From the NCBI RefSeq assembly GCF_003854935.1, contig NZ_CP033971.1, positions 1-64,000 on the forward strand: a stretch of 64,000 bases of DNA. The letters are read 5' to 3'. Positions 50,150 to 58,679 of this stretch are shown here, piece after piece; position 1 is the stretch's first letter; every line of letters starts with the position of its first letter. Position numbers and translations under genes: made by a program. The notes under the pieces were generated by a model. The model made no database searches, had not been told where the DNA came from, and saw nothing but the letters and a program-made list of their open reading frames with translations. This stretch comes from Cupriavidus pauculus (GTDB taxonomy: Bacteria; Pseudomonadota; Gammaproteobacteria; Burkholderiales; Burkholderiaceae).

Positions 50150-52461
50150 AGTTGTCGCTCTCCGGATTCCACGGGATCCGCGACGGTATGCATCGGGATA
50201 GCGTCACAGTCGACCTGTCGACGTTGCCGGGCGGCCTGATCGCCCTTGTCGGCCCCAATGGGGCAGGGAAGACGACGATCATGGACAACCTGCATCCGTT
50301 TCCCATCATGCCAAGCCACGCGAGCAAGATGTCGGCCGACGCATTCTCATACTGGGACCATCTCTGCGCCCCGCGCGCGGAGAAAGACCTGGAATGGGAG
50401 CATGGCGGGAAGACATATCGTTCCGCGTTCGCCTTTCGCAACCCTGGCAAGAGCCGCAAGGCCGAGTACTACCTGTTTGAGAAAGACGGCGCGGATGGCT
50501 GGAAGCCTGTGCAGTTGGCAGACGGCACGCTCTCGGACGGCAAGGCGGATACCTATAACCGGTGTCTCGAAGCCGTCCTAGGGTCACCCGAGGCGTTCTT
50601 CACCAGCGTGTTTTCTGCTCAGAACAGGCGGCCCCTCGCCAGCTATCAGCCCGGCGAGATAAAGAAGCTGCTGGCCGAGCTGCTTGGGATCGATCACTTG
50701 CGTGACTTGTCTGCGAAGGCAGGCGAGGTCGCCAAGCTGCTTACCCGCTCGCTCGACACCCTGCAGCGCGACGTGCTGACCCTCACGGGCAAGCGCGATC
50801 GGGCGACTGTGGTGGCTCGCGAGATCTGGCAAATTGGCGAGAGCCTGGATGCGGAGCGCAATGCTCGTGACGGTGAAACTGCCAACGGCGCCAAGCTGGT
50901 GCAGGAGCGCGCGACGCTGGCGGCGAAGCAAGCCGCCAATGCCGGTACCGAAGCGCGGATGCGGGAACTGAACCAGCGCAAGGGCGAATTGGATCAGCGT
51001 GCGGCATCGCTGGCCAGCGACGAGCAGGCCGCGGCTGGACGTGTCCTGACCCGCTGGCGCGATCTGGATCGGCAGGCGGCAGGCCATCGCGCCGTACTGG
51101 CGGAGGCCATTGACATTGAGGCGGCGTCTGGCCAGCGTGACGTTCTGCAGATGGCTATTGGCCGGAGGCAGGAGGAAATTGTCAGCCAGCGCGCTATCGT
51201 GGAGAAGCTCGATGCCGTTCAGGTCGAGCATGCAGCGCTAAGTACCGAGTTGAAGGGCCTGGAACAGCAAGGCATTGCCGGCGCGAAGTTGGCCGATTCG
51301 TTGAAGCTGCAGGCCGAGGTGATTGAAACGGTGCCATGCCGTGATGATCCCATGCACGCGAGCTGTCCGTTGCTGGCACAGGCTCGCACAGCAAAGGCGA
51401 GGCTCGGCGAGCAGGTGGTGTCGGTAAAAGCACTGCGCGAAAGCTATCGAAAGAAGCAGGAGCACATGCAGTCGATGCAAAGCGCAATGTCTGAACGCGC
51501 TACGGCCCGGGCTGCACTATCCGCCTTGGAGGCACACCTGGTGCGTGATCAGCAGCTCTTGCAACGCCTCACGGCGATGGCTGCGAAGAAGCCGTTGCTG
51601 GAGGCTGCGCGGGAAGGCTTGGCGCAGGCCGAACGGGACCTGACAGCGCTGGCCGAGGAGGATGCATCGCGCCTAGCGCGCCACAAGCGCGATATCGCGG
51701 ACGTGCAATCGCAGCTCGAAGCGGTGCGTCGGGAGCTAGCGACGCTGACCACGGAGGACGTGACCGGCATGCTGGCTAAGTTGGACCGCCAGATCGCAGC
51801 CAGCCGAGAGGCTGTCGCGGCGTTTTCCGGCCGGATCGAAGCACTGATTCGGCAGGAGAGCATGTTGGTGGCGGAGCGTGAGCGTCTGGAGGGTGAGCTT
51901 GCCGGCATGCCGGCGCTCGAGGCCAAGGCGCAGGCGCTGTCCGATCAGATTGCACAGTGGAAGCTGCTCGCGAAAGGCCTTGGCAACGATGGCGTGATTG
52001 CGTTGTCCATCGATGACGCGGGCCCCGCCATCACGCAGGTCGTCAATGACTTGCTGCTGGCTTGCTATGGACCGCGATTCACCATCGCGATTCAGACGCA
52101 GACAGCGCTGGCCAGCGGCGAGCTCCGCGAGGGCTTTTCCATCAACGTGATCGACGCTGACAACGACACTACAAAGGAGTTTGGTGTCATGTCAGGGGGA
52201 CAGAAAGTCTGGATCAACGAGTGCCTGACGCGCGGAATCGCCCTCTATCGGGCGCAGGACGCGCAGCAGCCTTTCCAGACGCTGTTCACCGATGAAGCGG
52301 ATGGCCCGCTGGACCCGGAGCGCAAGCGTGCCTTCATGAAGATGAAGCGCGAGGTGCTGCGGGTCGGTGGGTATGAGCGGGAGTTCTTCATCTCGCAAAC
52401 GCCTGACTTGGTGGACGACGCTGACGGTGTCATTGATGTCGTTGCGCTGGCGCTCCAGTAG
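50137..52461 (+). CDS. SbcC/Rad50-like ATPase
   Basis: 774 residues. Walker A LVGPNGAGKTTIMDNL near 42-57, long coiled-coil arms from about 190 to 600, a central hook CRDDPMHASC near 401 (C-x8-C instead of the usual CPxC), ABC signature FGVMSGGQKVWINECL and Walker B LFTDEADGPLD. Shorter than E. coli SbcC (about 1050). Would work with the SbcD-like protein on DNA ends. Confidence 0.88.
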   Translation: MRPLKLSLSGFHGIRDGMHRDSVTVDLSTLPGGLIALVGPNGAGKTTIMDNLHPFPIMPSHASKMSADAFSYWDHLCAPRAEKDLEWEHGGKTYRSAFAFRNPGKSRKAEYYLFEKDGADGWKPVQLADGTLSDGKADTYNRCLEAVLGSPEAFFTSVFSAQNRRPLASYQPGEIKKLLAELLGIDHLRDLSAKAGEVAKLLTRSLDTLQRDVLTLTGKRDRATVVAREIWQIGESLDAERNARDGETANGAKLVQERATLAAKQAANAGTEARMRELNQRKGELDQRAASLASDEQAAAGRVLTRWRDLDRQAAGHRAVLAEAIDIEAASGQRDVLQMAIGRRQEEIVSQRAIVEKLDAVQVEHAALSTELKGLEQQGIAGAKLADSLKLQAEVIETVPCRDDPMHASCPLLAQARTAKARLGEQVVSVKALRESYRKKQEHMQSMQSAMSERATARAALSALEAHLVRDQQLLQRLTAMAAKKPLLEAAREGLAQAERDLTALAEEDASRLARHKRDIADVQSQLEAVRRELATLTTEDVTGMLAKLDRQIAASREAVAAFSGRIEALIRQESMLVAERERLEGELAGMPALEAKAQALSDQIAQWKLLAKGLGNDGVIALSIDDAGPAITQVVNDLLLACYGPRFTIAIQTQTALASGELREGFSINVIDADNDTTKEFGVMSGGQKVWINECLTRGIALYRAQDAQQPFQTLFTDEADGPLDPERKRAFMKMKREVLRVGGYEREFFISQTPDLVDDADGVIDVVALALQ

Positions 52462-52485
52462 ACCGGCGCCATTCACTAACCGTAT

Positions 52486-52520
52486 GCCCGCTTCCCGAAA
52501 GGGAGCGGGCTTTTCTTTCA
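52486..52520 (+). terminator. Intrinsic terminator after the SbcC-like gene
   Basis: GCCCGC (52486-52491) with GCGGGC (52505-52510) and CCC with GGG around GAAA, then TTTTCTTTC. A similar sequence recurs at 59974-59998. Confidence 0.75.
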
Positions 52521-52549
52521 AGCACACAGGCGTAGCCCTGTTACTAGTC

Positions 52550-52834
52550 ATGTCAAAAGTATTCGTCACGGCCGAAGAGGCCGAAAAATTGTTGCCGAGG
52601 CGCCGCAAGGTTCACACGTTCATCCGCATCTTCGGATGGCAGGGGGCCGACGTGGATCGCGAGAAGCTGCTCGAGGTGTTTCACGCTGCGAAAAGCGTGG
52701 AGGTGTCGCAAGACGCCGCGTGCTTTGACCACTATCTCGCCGTCACGATCGACGGCATGGTGACGTACGTCGAGACCAATTTGAAGGCGCTCGCGAAGTT
52801 CGGTTTGCTTCCTCCTAACCGCAAGCTGGTTTGA
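52550..52834 (+). CDS. Small hypothetical protein (94 aa)
   Basis: Soluble, with LLPRRRKVHTFIRIFGWQGADVDREKLLEV, then a DHYLAVTIDGMVTYVETN block. No ribosome site is strong (start ATG after TTACTAGTC). No domain recognised. Confidence 0.55.
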   Translation: MSKVFVTAEEAEKLLPRRRKVHTFIRIFGWQGADVDREKLLEVFHAAKSVEVSQDAACFDHYLAVTIDGMVTYVETNLKALAKFGLLPPNRKLV

Positions 52835-52862
52835 GCGAAATCGCTCCGGCACATCTCATAAC

Positions 52863-52935
52863 GCCTGCGTCATCGCAGGCTTCTTTCCTTCCACCCCAAC
52901 GGGTCCAGCGCCCGTTGGGCGTTGATCCATTCAGG
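52863..52935 (+). promoter_or_regulatory. Leader hairpins of the DndC-like gene
   Basis: GCCTGCG (52863-52869) with CGCAGGC (52874-52880), then CCCAACGGG (52895-52903) with CCCGTTGGG (52911-52919), and a weak TCC/GGA pair near the start. No ATCGAC box here. Confidence 0.5.
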
Positions 52936-52941
52936 ACCATC

Positions 52942-54705
52942 ATGGAAACAATCTCACTATTTCCCCAAGGTGCTTTCGAGCCGATCGAGAAGAAAATCGA
53001 CAACGCCCTCGCGATAGTTACCGCTCTGTTGCAAGCACGGCATCCCCTTGTCGTTGCATTCAGCGGCGGCAAAGATAGCAGTGTCGTGGCGGCATTGGTG
53101 TTGCACGCGGCGATGCTTCATCGCGCGGCAGGGGGCACGCCGATCATCGTTGCGACGACGGGCGACACCCTCGTGGAGTCGCCAGAGGTTTCGCATCATT
53201 ACCGGGCGGAGTTGCGCCGCATGCATCAGTACGGCAAGGATCACGACTTCAAGGTTATCGTCAAGGTGGTTCAACCGTCCATGGCAGCAACCTTTCAGTT
53301 GAAAGTGTTATCCGGCCGGGCCTTGCCAAGCTTTCCTGGGACGCACGGCGATTGCAGTACCGACTTGAAGATCAGTCCGCAACGGGCGTTCCGACGAAAG
53401 CTATTCCGAGACCTTGCGGCGAAAGGTCTACCACCTCCGGTAACTTGCCTGGGCACGCGGTATGACGAGAGCACCAGGCGGGCGGCGGCAATGCGTTCTC
53501 GAGGGGAGTCGGAGCATGCGGCCATGCAGAACAAGGATGGCGACTGGGTAGTCAGCCCGATCGCGCGGTGGTCCGACGACGATGTCTGGGAGGCGGTCGC
53601 TCTCTATGGGTCCGGTGCTTTGCCGGGCTTTTCGGATTTCGAAGAGATGCGCCGGATTTATGCTCATTCGGTTGGCACCAGCTGCGCAGTAGTGGCCGAC
53701 GCGATCCTTGATGGAGCGGCAAGAAAGCAGGGCAAGTGCGGCGCCCGTCTCGGATGTCACGTGTGCCAAATGGCGGAGGACAAGAGCCTCGCCAACATGA
53801 TCGCATTCGACGAGCGCTATGCCTATGCTCGTGGCCTGCATCGGCTCAACCGCTTCATCAGGGCTACGCGCCATGATTGGGAGCGTCGGCACTGGATTGG
53901 CCGGACAATTCGAGGTGGTTATATCAAAATCCAGCCTGACACGTATCATCCGGCGATGCTGCGGCAGTTGACTCGTTTCATGCTGCAGCTGGACTTCGAT
54001 GAAGAGCGACGAGCGGCAGCTGCGGGTGAGGCGCCAAAGTTCCGGCTACTACCAGTGGACCTGATGATAGCCGTCGATGCGATGCAGTCTCTGAACGGCG
54101 TGGCAAGGCCCTTTGCGGCTTGGGCCGATCTGCGTGACATTCGTGCCAGAGGGATACGATACGACATCCCGGATGTGCCTGAAGTCGCGCCGACGCCTAT
54201 TCCGACGGCTCGATTCCTTCACGTAGGCGACGGTTGGGACGAGTCGGCACCGTGCGCGGATTGGAATGGTCTGCGTGACCCGATGCGAGAAGCTCTCACC
54301 GAGGGAAGTTGTTGTGCGCCAGCGATCGTCACGACGGCCGACGGTCGTGCGGTACTGGATCTCCCAACAGAGCAGCAATTCGATGTCGAATCGGCTGCGT
54401 TCATTGTGGAGTTCGAAGTCGAGCGCCTGCTGGCGATGCATGACGCGGGCAACCGACCTGGGTCTATCACGGCGGGGTACCGCTGGTACCTGCATTATGG
54501 ATGTCTCACGCTATCTCATTCGCAGAAGGTGGAGCACGATGACATTGCGAGGCGCACCGCTTTCAAGGACCGATTGGGATTGACGGACGCTTATGATGTC
54601 CGTGACGTACTGGCCCGCTCTGTGCCCGCCGAGGCCTTGCCGGGCAGTGCGCGAGAAGCGTGGGGAACCCACGCGATCAAGCAGGCCCAGTTGGCCCTGT
54701 GTTGA
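52942..54705 (+). CDS. PAPS-reductase/DndC-like PP-loop protein
   Basis: 587 residues. PP-loop SGGKDSS at 41-47, then GDTLVESPEV and a SPIARWSDDDVWEAVALYG block typical of PAPS reductases and DndC. A Cys cluster (CGARLGCHVCQMAEDKS) near 270-285 could bind an Fe-S cluster. DndC inserts sulfur in DNA backbone modification, but DndA, B, D, E are not here, so this is an orphan. A fragment of a relative lies at 62323-62484. Confidence 0.8.
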   Translation: METISLFPQGAFEPIEKKIDNALAIVTALLQARHPLVVAFSGGKDSSVVAALVLHAAMLHRAAGGTPIIVATTGDTLVESPEVSHHYRAELRRMHQYGKDHDFKVIVKVVQPSMAATFQLKVLSGRALPSFPGTHGDCSTDLKISPQRAFRRKLFRDLAAKGLPPPVTCLGTRYDESTRRAAAMRSRGESEHAAMQNKDGDWVVSPIARWSDDDVWEAVALYGSGALPGFSDFEEMRRIYAHSVGTSCAVVADAILDGAARKQGKCGARLGCHVCQMAEDKSLANMIAFDERYAYARGLHRLNRFIRATRHDWERRHWIGRTIRGGYIKIQPDTYHPAMLRQLTRFMLQLDFDEERRAAAAGEAPKFRLLPVDLMIAVDAMQSLNGVARPFAAWADLRDIRARGIRYDIPDVPEVAPTPIPTARFLHVGDGWDESAPCADWNGLRDPMREALTEGSCCAPAIVTTADGRAVLDLPTEQQFDVESAAFIVEFEVERLLAMHDAGNRPGSITAGYRWYLHYGCLTLSHSQKVEHDDIARRTAFKDRLGLTDAYDVRDVLARSVPAEALPGSAREAWGTHAIKQAQLALC

Positions 54706-54714
54706 TGTAACCGA

Positions 54715-54750
54715 AGCCCCGACTCACGTAGAGTCGGGGCTCTTTTTTTT
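54715..54750 (+). terminator. Intrinsic terminator
   Basis: AGCCCCGACTC (54715-54725), loop ACGTA, GAGTCGGGGCT (54731-54741), then CTTTTTTTT. Confidence 0.9.
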
Positions 54751-54839
54751 GGTGACATATCGTGCAAAGAACGTTGCTTCTCGCAGTTCCATAGCCACCG
54801 TGGATCTCGGCACAATACGTTATTCACCCCAAAAAGCTT

Positions 54840-55023
54840 ATGCATATTCCCGAGGTACTTTCCGTGGAGACGCAGGTCTTACGCGTGGCGGTCTCCACGC
54901 CGGTAGCTGTCGGCCGCCGTCTCGCTGACCCTGGGAGAGGCAGTCGATTTGCTGGGAGGCCGCTATCAGTTTTGGATGCTCGACTACGGGCGCTGTGAAG
55001 CCGATGGCAGATTGGCAGGATAG
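54840..55023 (+). pseudogene. Possible frameshifted small gene
   Basis: ATG 54840 opens a frame with natural residues (EVLSVETQVLRVAVSTPVAVGRRLA). Near 54926 a one-base shift continues it as LTLGEAVDLLGGRYQFWMLDYG to a TAG at 55021-55023. Each half alone is unconvincing after the junction. No family recognised. Confidence 0.3.
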
Positions 55024-55157
55024 AGGTGTGCGCAGGATTCGACTACCAAGGTGGGCCCATCACCGACATGCAAGCAAACATACTGTCGAGATAGTCCAAG
55101 GAAACCAGGACGAGGTGTGCCGGTCATACCGGCGCTTTCGAGATCGATCTTAGGTAG

Positions 55158-55406
55158 ATGTCAATGAGACATGGGAGCAGTGGTATTGGGCGGTTTGTGT
55201 CGTGGGAGCAGACGCTGGTCGACGTACTGATACTCGTCGGCATCGTGATCGCCTTGTTCGCGCTTGTGTGGTTGATCGACTACGGCTGGGGAATCTCCTC
55301 CCGGTTCGTCAAGAGCTTTTCGGTTTGGAGGAAAGGCAGTGCAATCCGACGAAGGAAAATCCGGCAAGCGAGAGAGGAGCGGGCGCGTAAGCGCTGGCAT
55401 CAGTAG
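55158..55406 (+). CDS. Small membrane protein with basic tail (82 aa)
   Basis: One strong transmembrane stretch (LVDVLILVGIVIALFALVWLI) and a highly basic C-terminus (Arg/Lys 17 of the last 30). Start by proximity to TTAGGTAG. No family recognised. Confidence 0.5.
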   Translation: MSMRHGSSGIGRFVSWEQTLVDVLILVGIVIALFALVWLIDYGWGISSRFVKSFSVWRKGSAIRRRKIRQAREERARKRWHQ

Positions 55407-55484
55407 AGCCCAGGTTAGGGTCATGTGCTATGCGTTGGCGGTCGCGGCCGCCGTGCGCGTCGAATAGATAGGAATTAATGGCTT

Positions 55485-56060
55485 ATGAAGTCGCCACGAG
55501 TTAGCGGATTTGCAAATTTCCTTGGAATCGTGCTGTGTGGGCTTCTGGTGTTGGCGAAATCGCTTGGCGCCGCGGCGGGCACGGTTCCGGGCATTGACCG
55601 GATGCCTCCGATTACCCCCCATAATCGCCTGCCGGGCAACATGAGGGGGCTGACCATCGTCGGCTACAACTACACGGATACTTACATAGGCAGTTTTACC
55701 GTCAACGGGGCCGGCGGAGGCAACATCGAGGTTTCGTCAAAGACATCTGGCGGTGGCGGTGGCGTGTGCTGTGCCGCCATCCCAGCCGGCGCTGCACTAC
55801 CGATTACGATCGATATCGCTTGGAAACGGGATGGGCGCGTGCCTTGGTGCAGGCAGAGCGCCGTTCTAGATGGCCCGGTGCCCGCCGATCCGCAGTATCT
55901 GGAGGTTCATTTCTTCCCGGACGGCAGCATCAAGGCAGCGCTGTCCGACTATCCGGCACCGCCCCGAATGCAGCTCGAGCGGGTCAGCTATGTGAAACGT
56001 CGGCCATCCGGAAATGTGGACAACGACGAGAGGTTCGGTAGCTGTGGCCATGACCACTAA
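55485..56060 (+). CDS. DUF3304 protein
   Basis: 191 residues. Signal or anchor (FLGIVLCGLLVLAKSLGAAAG), then family blocks: VGYNYTDTYIGSFTVNGAGGGN, GGVCCAAIP, IDIAWKRDG and EVHFFPDGSIKAALSDYP. DUF3304 genes commonly sit beside type VI secretion effector/immunity genes in Burkholderiales, in line with the Imm33 gene 300 bases later. Function unknown. Confidence 0.85.
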   Translation: MKSPRVSGFANFLGIVLCGLLVLAKSLGAAAGTVPGIDRMPPITPHNRLPGNMRGLTIVGYNYTDTYIGSFTVNGAGGGNIEVSSKTSGGGGGVCCAAIPAGAALPITIDIAWKRDGRVPWCRQSAVLDGPVPADPQYLEVHFFPDGSIKAALSDYPAPPRMQLERVSYVKRRPSGNVDNDERFGSCGHDH

Positions 56061-56121
56061 CTGTGCCTGTCTAATCCAACGAGTTAGGCTGTTGCGTCGA
56101 CGGACCCACAAGGCAACTCGG

Positions 56122-56355
56122 CCGCTTGAGTGGTATGACGCGTCGTCCGCCAGGAGAGTCGGCTGTCACAGAACGACCCAGGTGGCAGATCACAAAGACC
56201 CGTTGGTAGTACAGTACTATCGAGACGGTTCGGTGAATGTGCCTGCCCAAAGGGCTGTGGACGCTGTCCAGCCACATTGTCCGACTTGTTCAGCAACTCA
56301 AGGCGGCCAGCTTGGGGCATTTGGCAAGGCGATGAGAGAATTCTTCGGCTTCTGA
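56122..56355 (+). pseudogene. Fragment of a second DUF3304-like gene
   Basis: The frame with PLEWYDASS and DPLVVQYYRDGSVNVP resembles the end of a DUF3304 domain, with no start or N-terminal domain. It lies between the intact DUF3304 gene and Imm33, suggesting a tandem duplicate that has decayed. Confidence 0.4.
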
Positions 56356-56357
56356 AA

Positions 56358-56702
56358 ATGAAACAGGATCTTGTCAATAGTCAGAAAGAGATTTGCTCGC
56401 GATTCGGCGCGTCGTACTTTGGTTGTGATCTTGCTTTGAAAGTCGGCATATCACGTAACGTCAAGGATGGCGTGCGACCTCTTAATGGACTTAGGATCAA
56501 GCCGGAAGCTGATACATGCGGCTGGTACATTTGGGCCGGCGAGACCTTCTCTGAAGACCCAGACTTCTTCTTGCCATTACATGGCGTCCATCTTGCAGAA
56601 TGGGCTCCACTGGTGGTTCCTTATCTGGGACTACCTCCGGGATGGAGGTTCTTGGTAACGGAAGCTTATGAGGACGTTTGGGAGGATCCGAATCTTTCTT
56701 AG
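56358..56702 (+). CDS. Imm33-family immunity protein (DUF2185)
   Basis: 114 residues with the family pattern: ICSRFGASYFG, NGLRIKPEADTCGWYIWAGE, DPDFFLPLHGVHLAEW and YLGLPPGWRFLVTEAYEDVWED. Imm33 proteins protect against polymorphic or type VI toxins. No cognate toxin is adjacent; the DUF2235 gene is 46 kb away. Probably a cargo immunity gene left after toxin loss. Confidence 0.85.
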   Translation: MKQDLVNSQKEICSRFGASYFGCDLALKVGISRNVKDGVRPLNGLRIKPEADTCGWYIWAGETFSEDPDFFLPLHGVHLAEWAPLVVPYLGLPPGWRFLVTEAYEDVWEDPNLS

Positions 56703-56732
56703 TGTCAAGTTGCGATAGCGACATCCGTTCTC

Positions 56733-56758
56733 ATGAGCCCGGCCTTGGCCGGGCTCAT
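56733..56758. terminator. Strong hairpin between convergent genes
   Basis: ATGAGCCCGGCC (56733-56744), TT, GGCCGGGCTCAT (56747-56758). No T-run, but strong enough to stop transcripts from both sides. Confidence 0.55.
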
Positions 56759-56777
56759 CGCTTCTGCGGGCGTTGCT

Positions 56778-56924
56778 CTACAGCTCCTGTGATGGTCCGG
56801 ATACCGTTTGCACGTTGTCGACGACGACGTGCTCGCCATCCAGGTTGAAGCGCACAAACTGTCGCCTGCCGTCGGGGAAGCGCTTCTCGGCCGGGTGCCA
56901 ACGTCTGCCACAGAACAAAAGGTC
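56778..56924 (-). pseudogene. Truncated C-terminus of an unidentified gene
   Basis: On the minus strand a frame with natural composition (FCGRRWHPAEKRFPDGRRQF, FNLDGEHVVVDNVQ) ends at TAG 56778-56780 but is stopped upstream at 56925-56927, leaving 48 residues with no start. Probably the tail of a decayed gene. Confidence 0.4.
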
Positions 56925-57093
56925 TTATCGGGCAATATTCTCCGTTTTCTGAAGTGACCCCGTGACAGACGAAGCCTTGCAGTGTGGCGGAGGCGCGACG
57001 CCTGGTAAGGACGGCCGCCGCGCGCTGCTACGTTTTGGGACTGGCTTGTTTCACTGTGCGACGAGATCAATCGATACTCAGATCTTCGGAATC

Positions 57094-57528
57094 CTAGCAT
57101 CCCATCCGGTACTGTTGGTCGCGGATCCCGCGGTGCTGCTGGCGCAGGTTGTCTTGCCACGAGGATGGGTTGGGTCGCCGCATCGAAGCTTCAACGGCCC
57201 TGGCCTGCTCGGCGAGCGCATCGCATGCTGCGGCCTGTGGCTGGGCCTGTACGGACGTGGTTGCAGTGGCGTTCTGCGTCCCCGCGCGAGACGTGCTCGC
57301 GCGCGCCTCGAGATACTCCTGCTCTTGCCGGTGCACGCCTTCACTTTTGCCGATAGTAGAGACCGTCCCGACGGCGGTGCTGGCAATCGGAGAATAACCT
57401 GTTGGGCAGTACAGATCCTGCGTGTACAACACTCGGCTGGCGCGCTGGCATTTCGTAAAGGCATGGGCTGTGCCCAGCAAAGCGCCGATCATGGCCAAGG
57501 CGGCCAAGCAGATCGTTACTCGACCCAT
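57094..57528 (-). CDS. Exported hypothetical protein (144 aa)
   Basis: A signal peptide (ICLAALAMIGALLGTAHA) precedes a short Cys-containing domain (FTKCQRASRVLYTQDLYCPTGY) and a Gln/Arg/Ala-rich helical tail ending in Cys. The start resembles small DUF4124-type periplasmic proteins, but the match is weak. Its ATG overlaps the end of the preceding small membrane gene by 13 bases. Confidence 0.65.
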   Translation of the reverse strand: MGRVTICLAALAMIGALLGTAHAFTKCQRASRVLYTQDLYCPTGYSPIASTAVGTVSTIGKSEGVHRQEQEYLEARASTSRAGTQNATATTSVQAQPQAAACDALAEQARAVEASMRRPNPSSWQDNLRQQHRGIRDQQYRMGC

Positions 57529-57626
57529 GCGTAGCTCGGGTCGTTCGTGATAATCCAGCGCAGGCCCGCAAAAAGCGCGGCCAAGAGGGTGAGGGCGTAC
57601 AGGGCCCAGGCGAGGGTGGTGACCAT
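57516..57626 (-). CDS. Very small membrane protein (36 aa)
   Basis: ATG follows GGGAGAAGCAGC. One transmembrane helix (LAWALYALTLLAALFAGL) and a short polar end. Overlaps the start of the exported-protein gene, so the two are translated together. No family recognised. Confidence 0.55.
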   Translation of the reverse strand: MVTTLAWALYALTLLAALFAGLRWIITNDPSYAWVE

Positions 57627-57711
57627 GCTGCTTCTCCCGGTGTTGTTCAGTTCGTTTGTCCGGAAATTCGAGCTGCGAGTATGGCGTAGCAAGCCTGAGC
57701 CGGCCTCCCGG

Positions 57712-58641
57712 CTAAAGAGGGGGGCGATCCTGGCTCCCAGGCGCGTCGAGTGTCGCGGCGATTCGTGCAACCGTCCGGTTGCTCGCCAGGCCCAGCCGTT
57801 CCGTAACTGCGTCGGGCGCAACGCCACGAATCAATAGCCGCCGGCAGTAGGTGTTCCGCAGTATCCGCGGGCCCATGTCTTCGGCCTCGTGGCCAACAGC
57901 GGCGAATGCCTCACGAACGATCTTCCCAAGGCTCATGTCTGTGATCGGCGTGCCTGTGCGCTGAAGTGAGAACAGGAGATCGCCCTCGGCTGGCCAAGCG
58001 CGGCGATTACCGAGCCATGTGCTCAGTGTCGCGACCGCAAAGGGCTCCAGATGAATGGTTCGGGATAGCTTGGGTGGGCGCGCCGGTACGTGGAGATATG
58101 GCGGTGATGCGTGGGGGTTCAGGTCTTGGATGCGCGCCGCGCGGCCTTCGCTGGCCGTGACACCGGTGCCGAGGAACATCGCGATGATCGCCCGTTTCTG
58201 CAGGGTGGCCGGATCGTCGGAGGATTGCGGCCGTACGAATTCCTGCAGGTCTCGATCGACGTCCTCGGGCAGGAACAGGACATCGGGGTCGTCGACGGGC
58301 CAGTGCTGACCGAGTACGAGTTCGCTGGCAGGGTTGGCATCCCGTACGCCGATGGCCACAAGATGCCTGCAGAGGCGATCGACCAACTTGAGATAACGCA
58401 TGCGCGTCGCTGGCGAGTAGTTTGCGGCATCGCCGTCGCGCCAGAAGCCATCGAGGACATCGGCGCCGAAGCTGGCCAACGTCGCACCGCGGCCGACCAG
58501 GTATCGGTGGAACCTGTCGAACATCGCCCGATGCTGAACGATGGATTGCTGGGAGAACGGCCGCCGGTCAGCGCCAGCGGCTTCGCGGGCCTGCCAGTCG
58601 GCATACGCCCGTTGAGGATCGGAAAGCCACAGTTTATCCAT
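57712..58641 (-). CDS. Tyrosine-recombinase-like protein with degenerate active site
   Basis: 309 residues with the N-terminal core-binding and C-terminal catalytic fold of XerC/D-type recombinases. The catalytic positions look altered: GTGVTASEG where GxGLRxSE is usual, PRILRNTYC where HxLRHT is usual, and LGLASNRTV with no following Tyr. It is therefore probably inactive as a recombinase but may bind DNA. ATG 58641 is placed at the start of the MDKLW segment. Confidence 0.7.
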   Translation of the reverse strand: MDKLWLSDPQRAYADWQAREAAGADRRPFSQQSIVQHRAMFDRFHRYLVGRGATLASFGADVLDGFWRDGDAANYSPATRMRYLKLVDRLCRHLVAIGVRDANPASELVLGQHWPVDDPDVLFLPEDVDRDLQEFVRPQSSDDPATLQKRAIIAMFLGTGVTASEGRAARIQDLNPHASPPYLHVPARPPKLSRTIHLEPFAVATLSTWLGNRRAWPAEGDLLFSLQRTGTPITDMSLGKIVREAFAAVGHEAEDMGPRILRNTYCRRLLIRGVAPDAVTERLGLASNRTVARIAATLDAPGSQDRPPL

Positions 58642-58679
58642 GACTAATTTATATACTGAAAGTTGCCTGCCTAGCAAAC

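Noticed and set aside
56705-57160. A 151-residue minus-strand frame
   Set aside because: Composition is unnatural; another minus-strand frame at 56778-56924 reads better as a gene tail.
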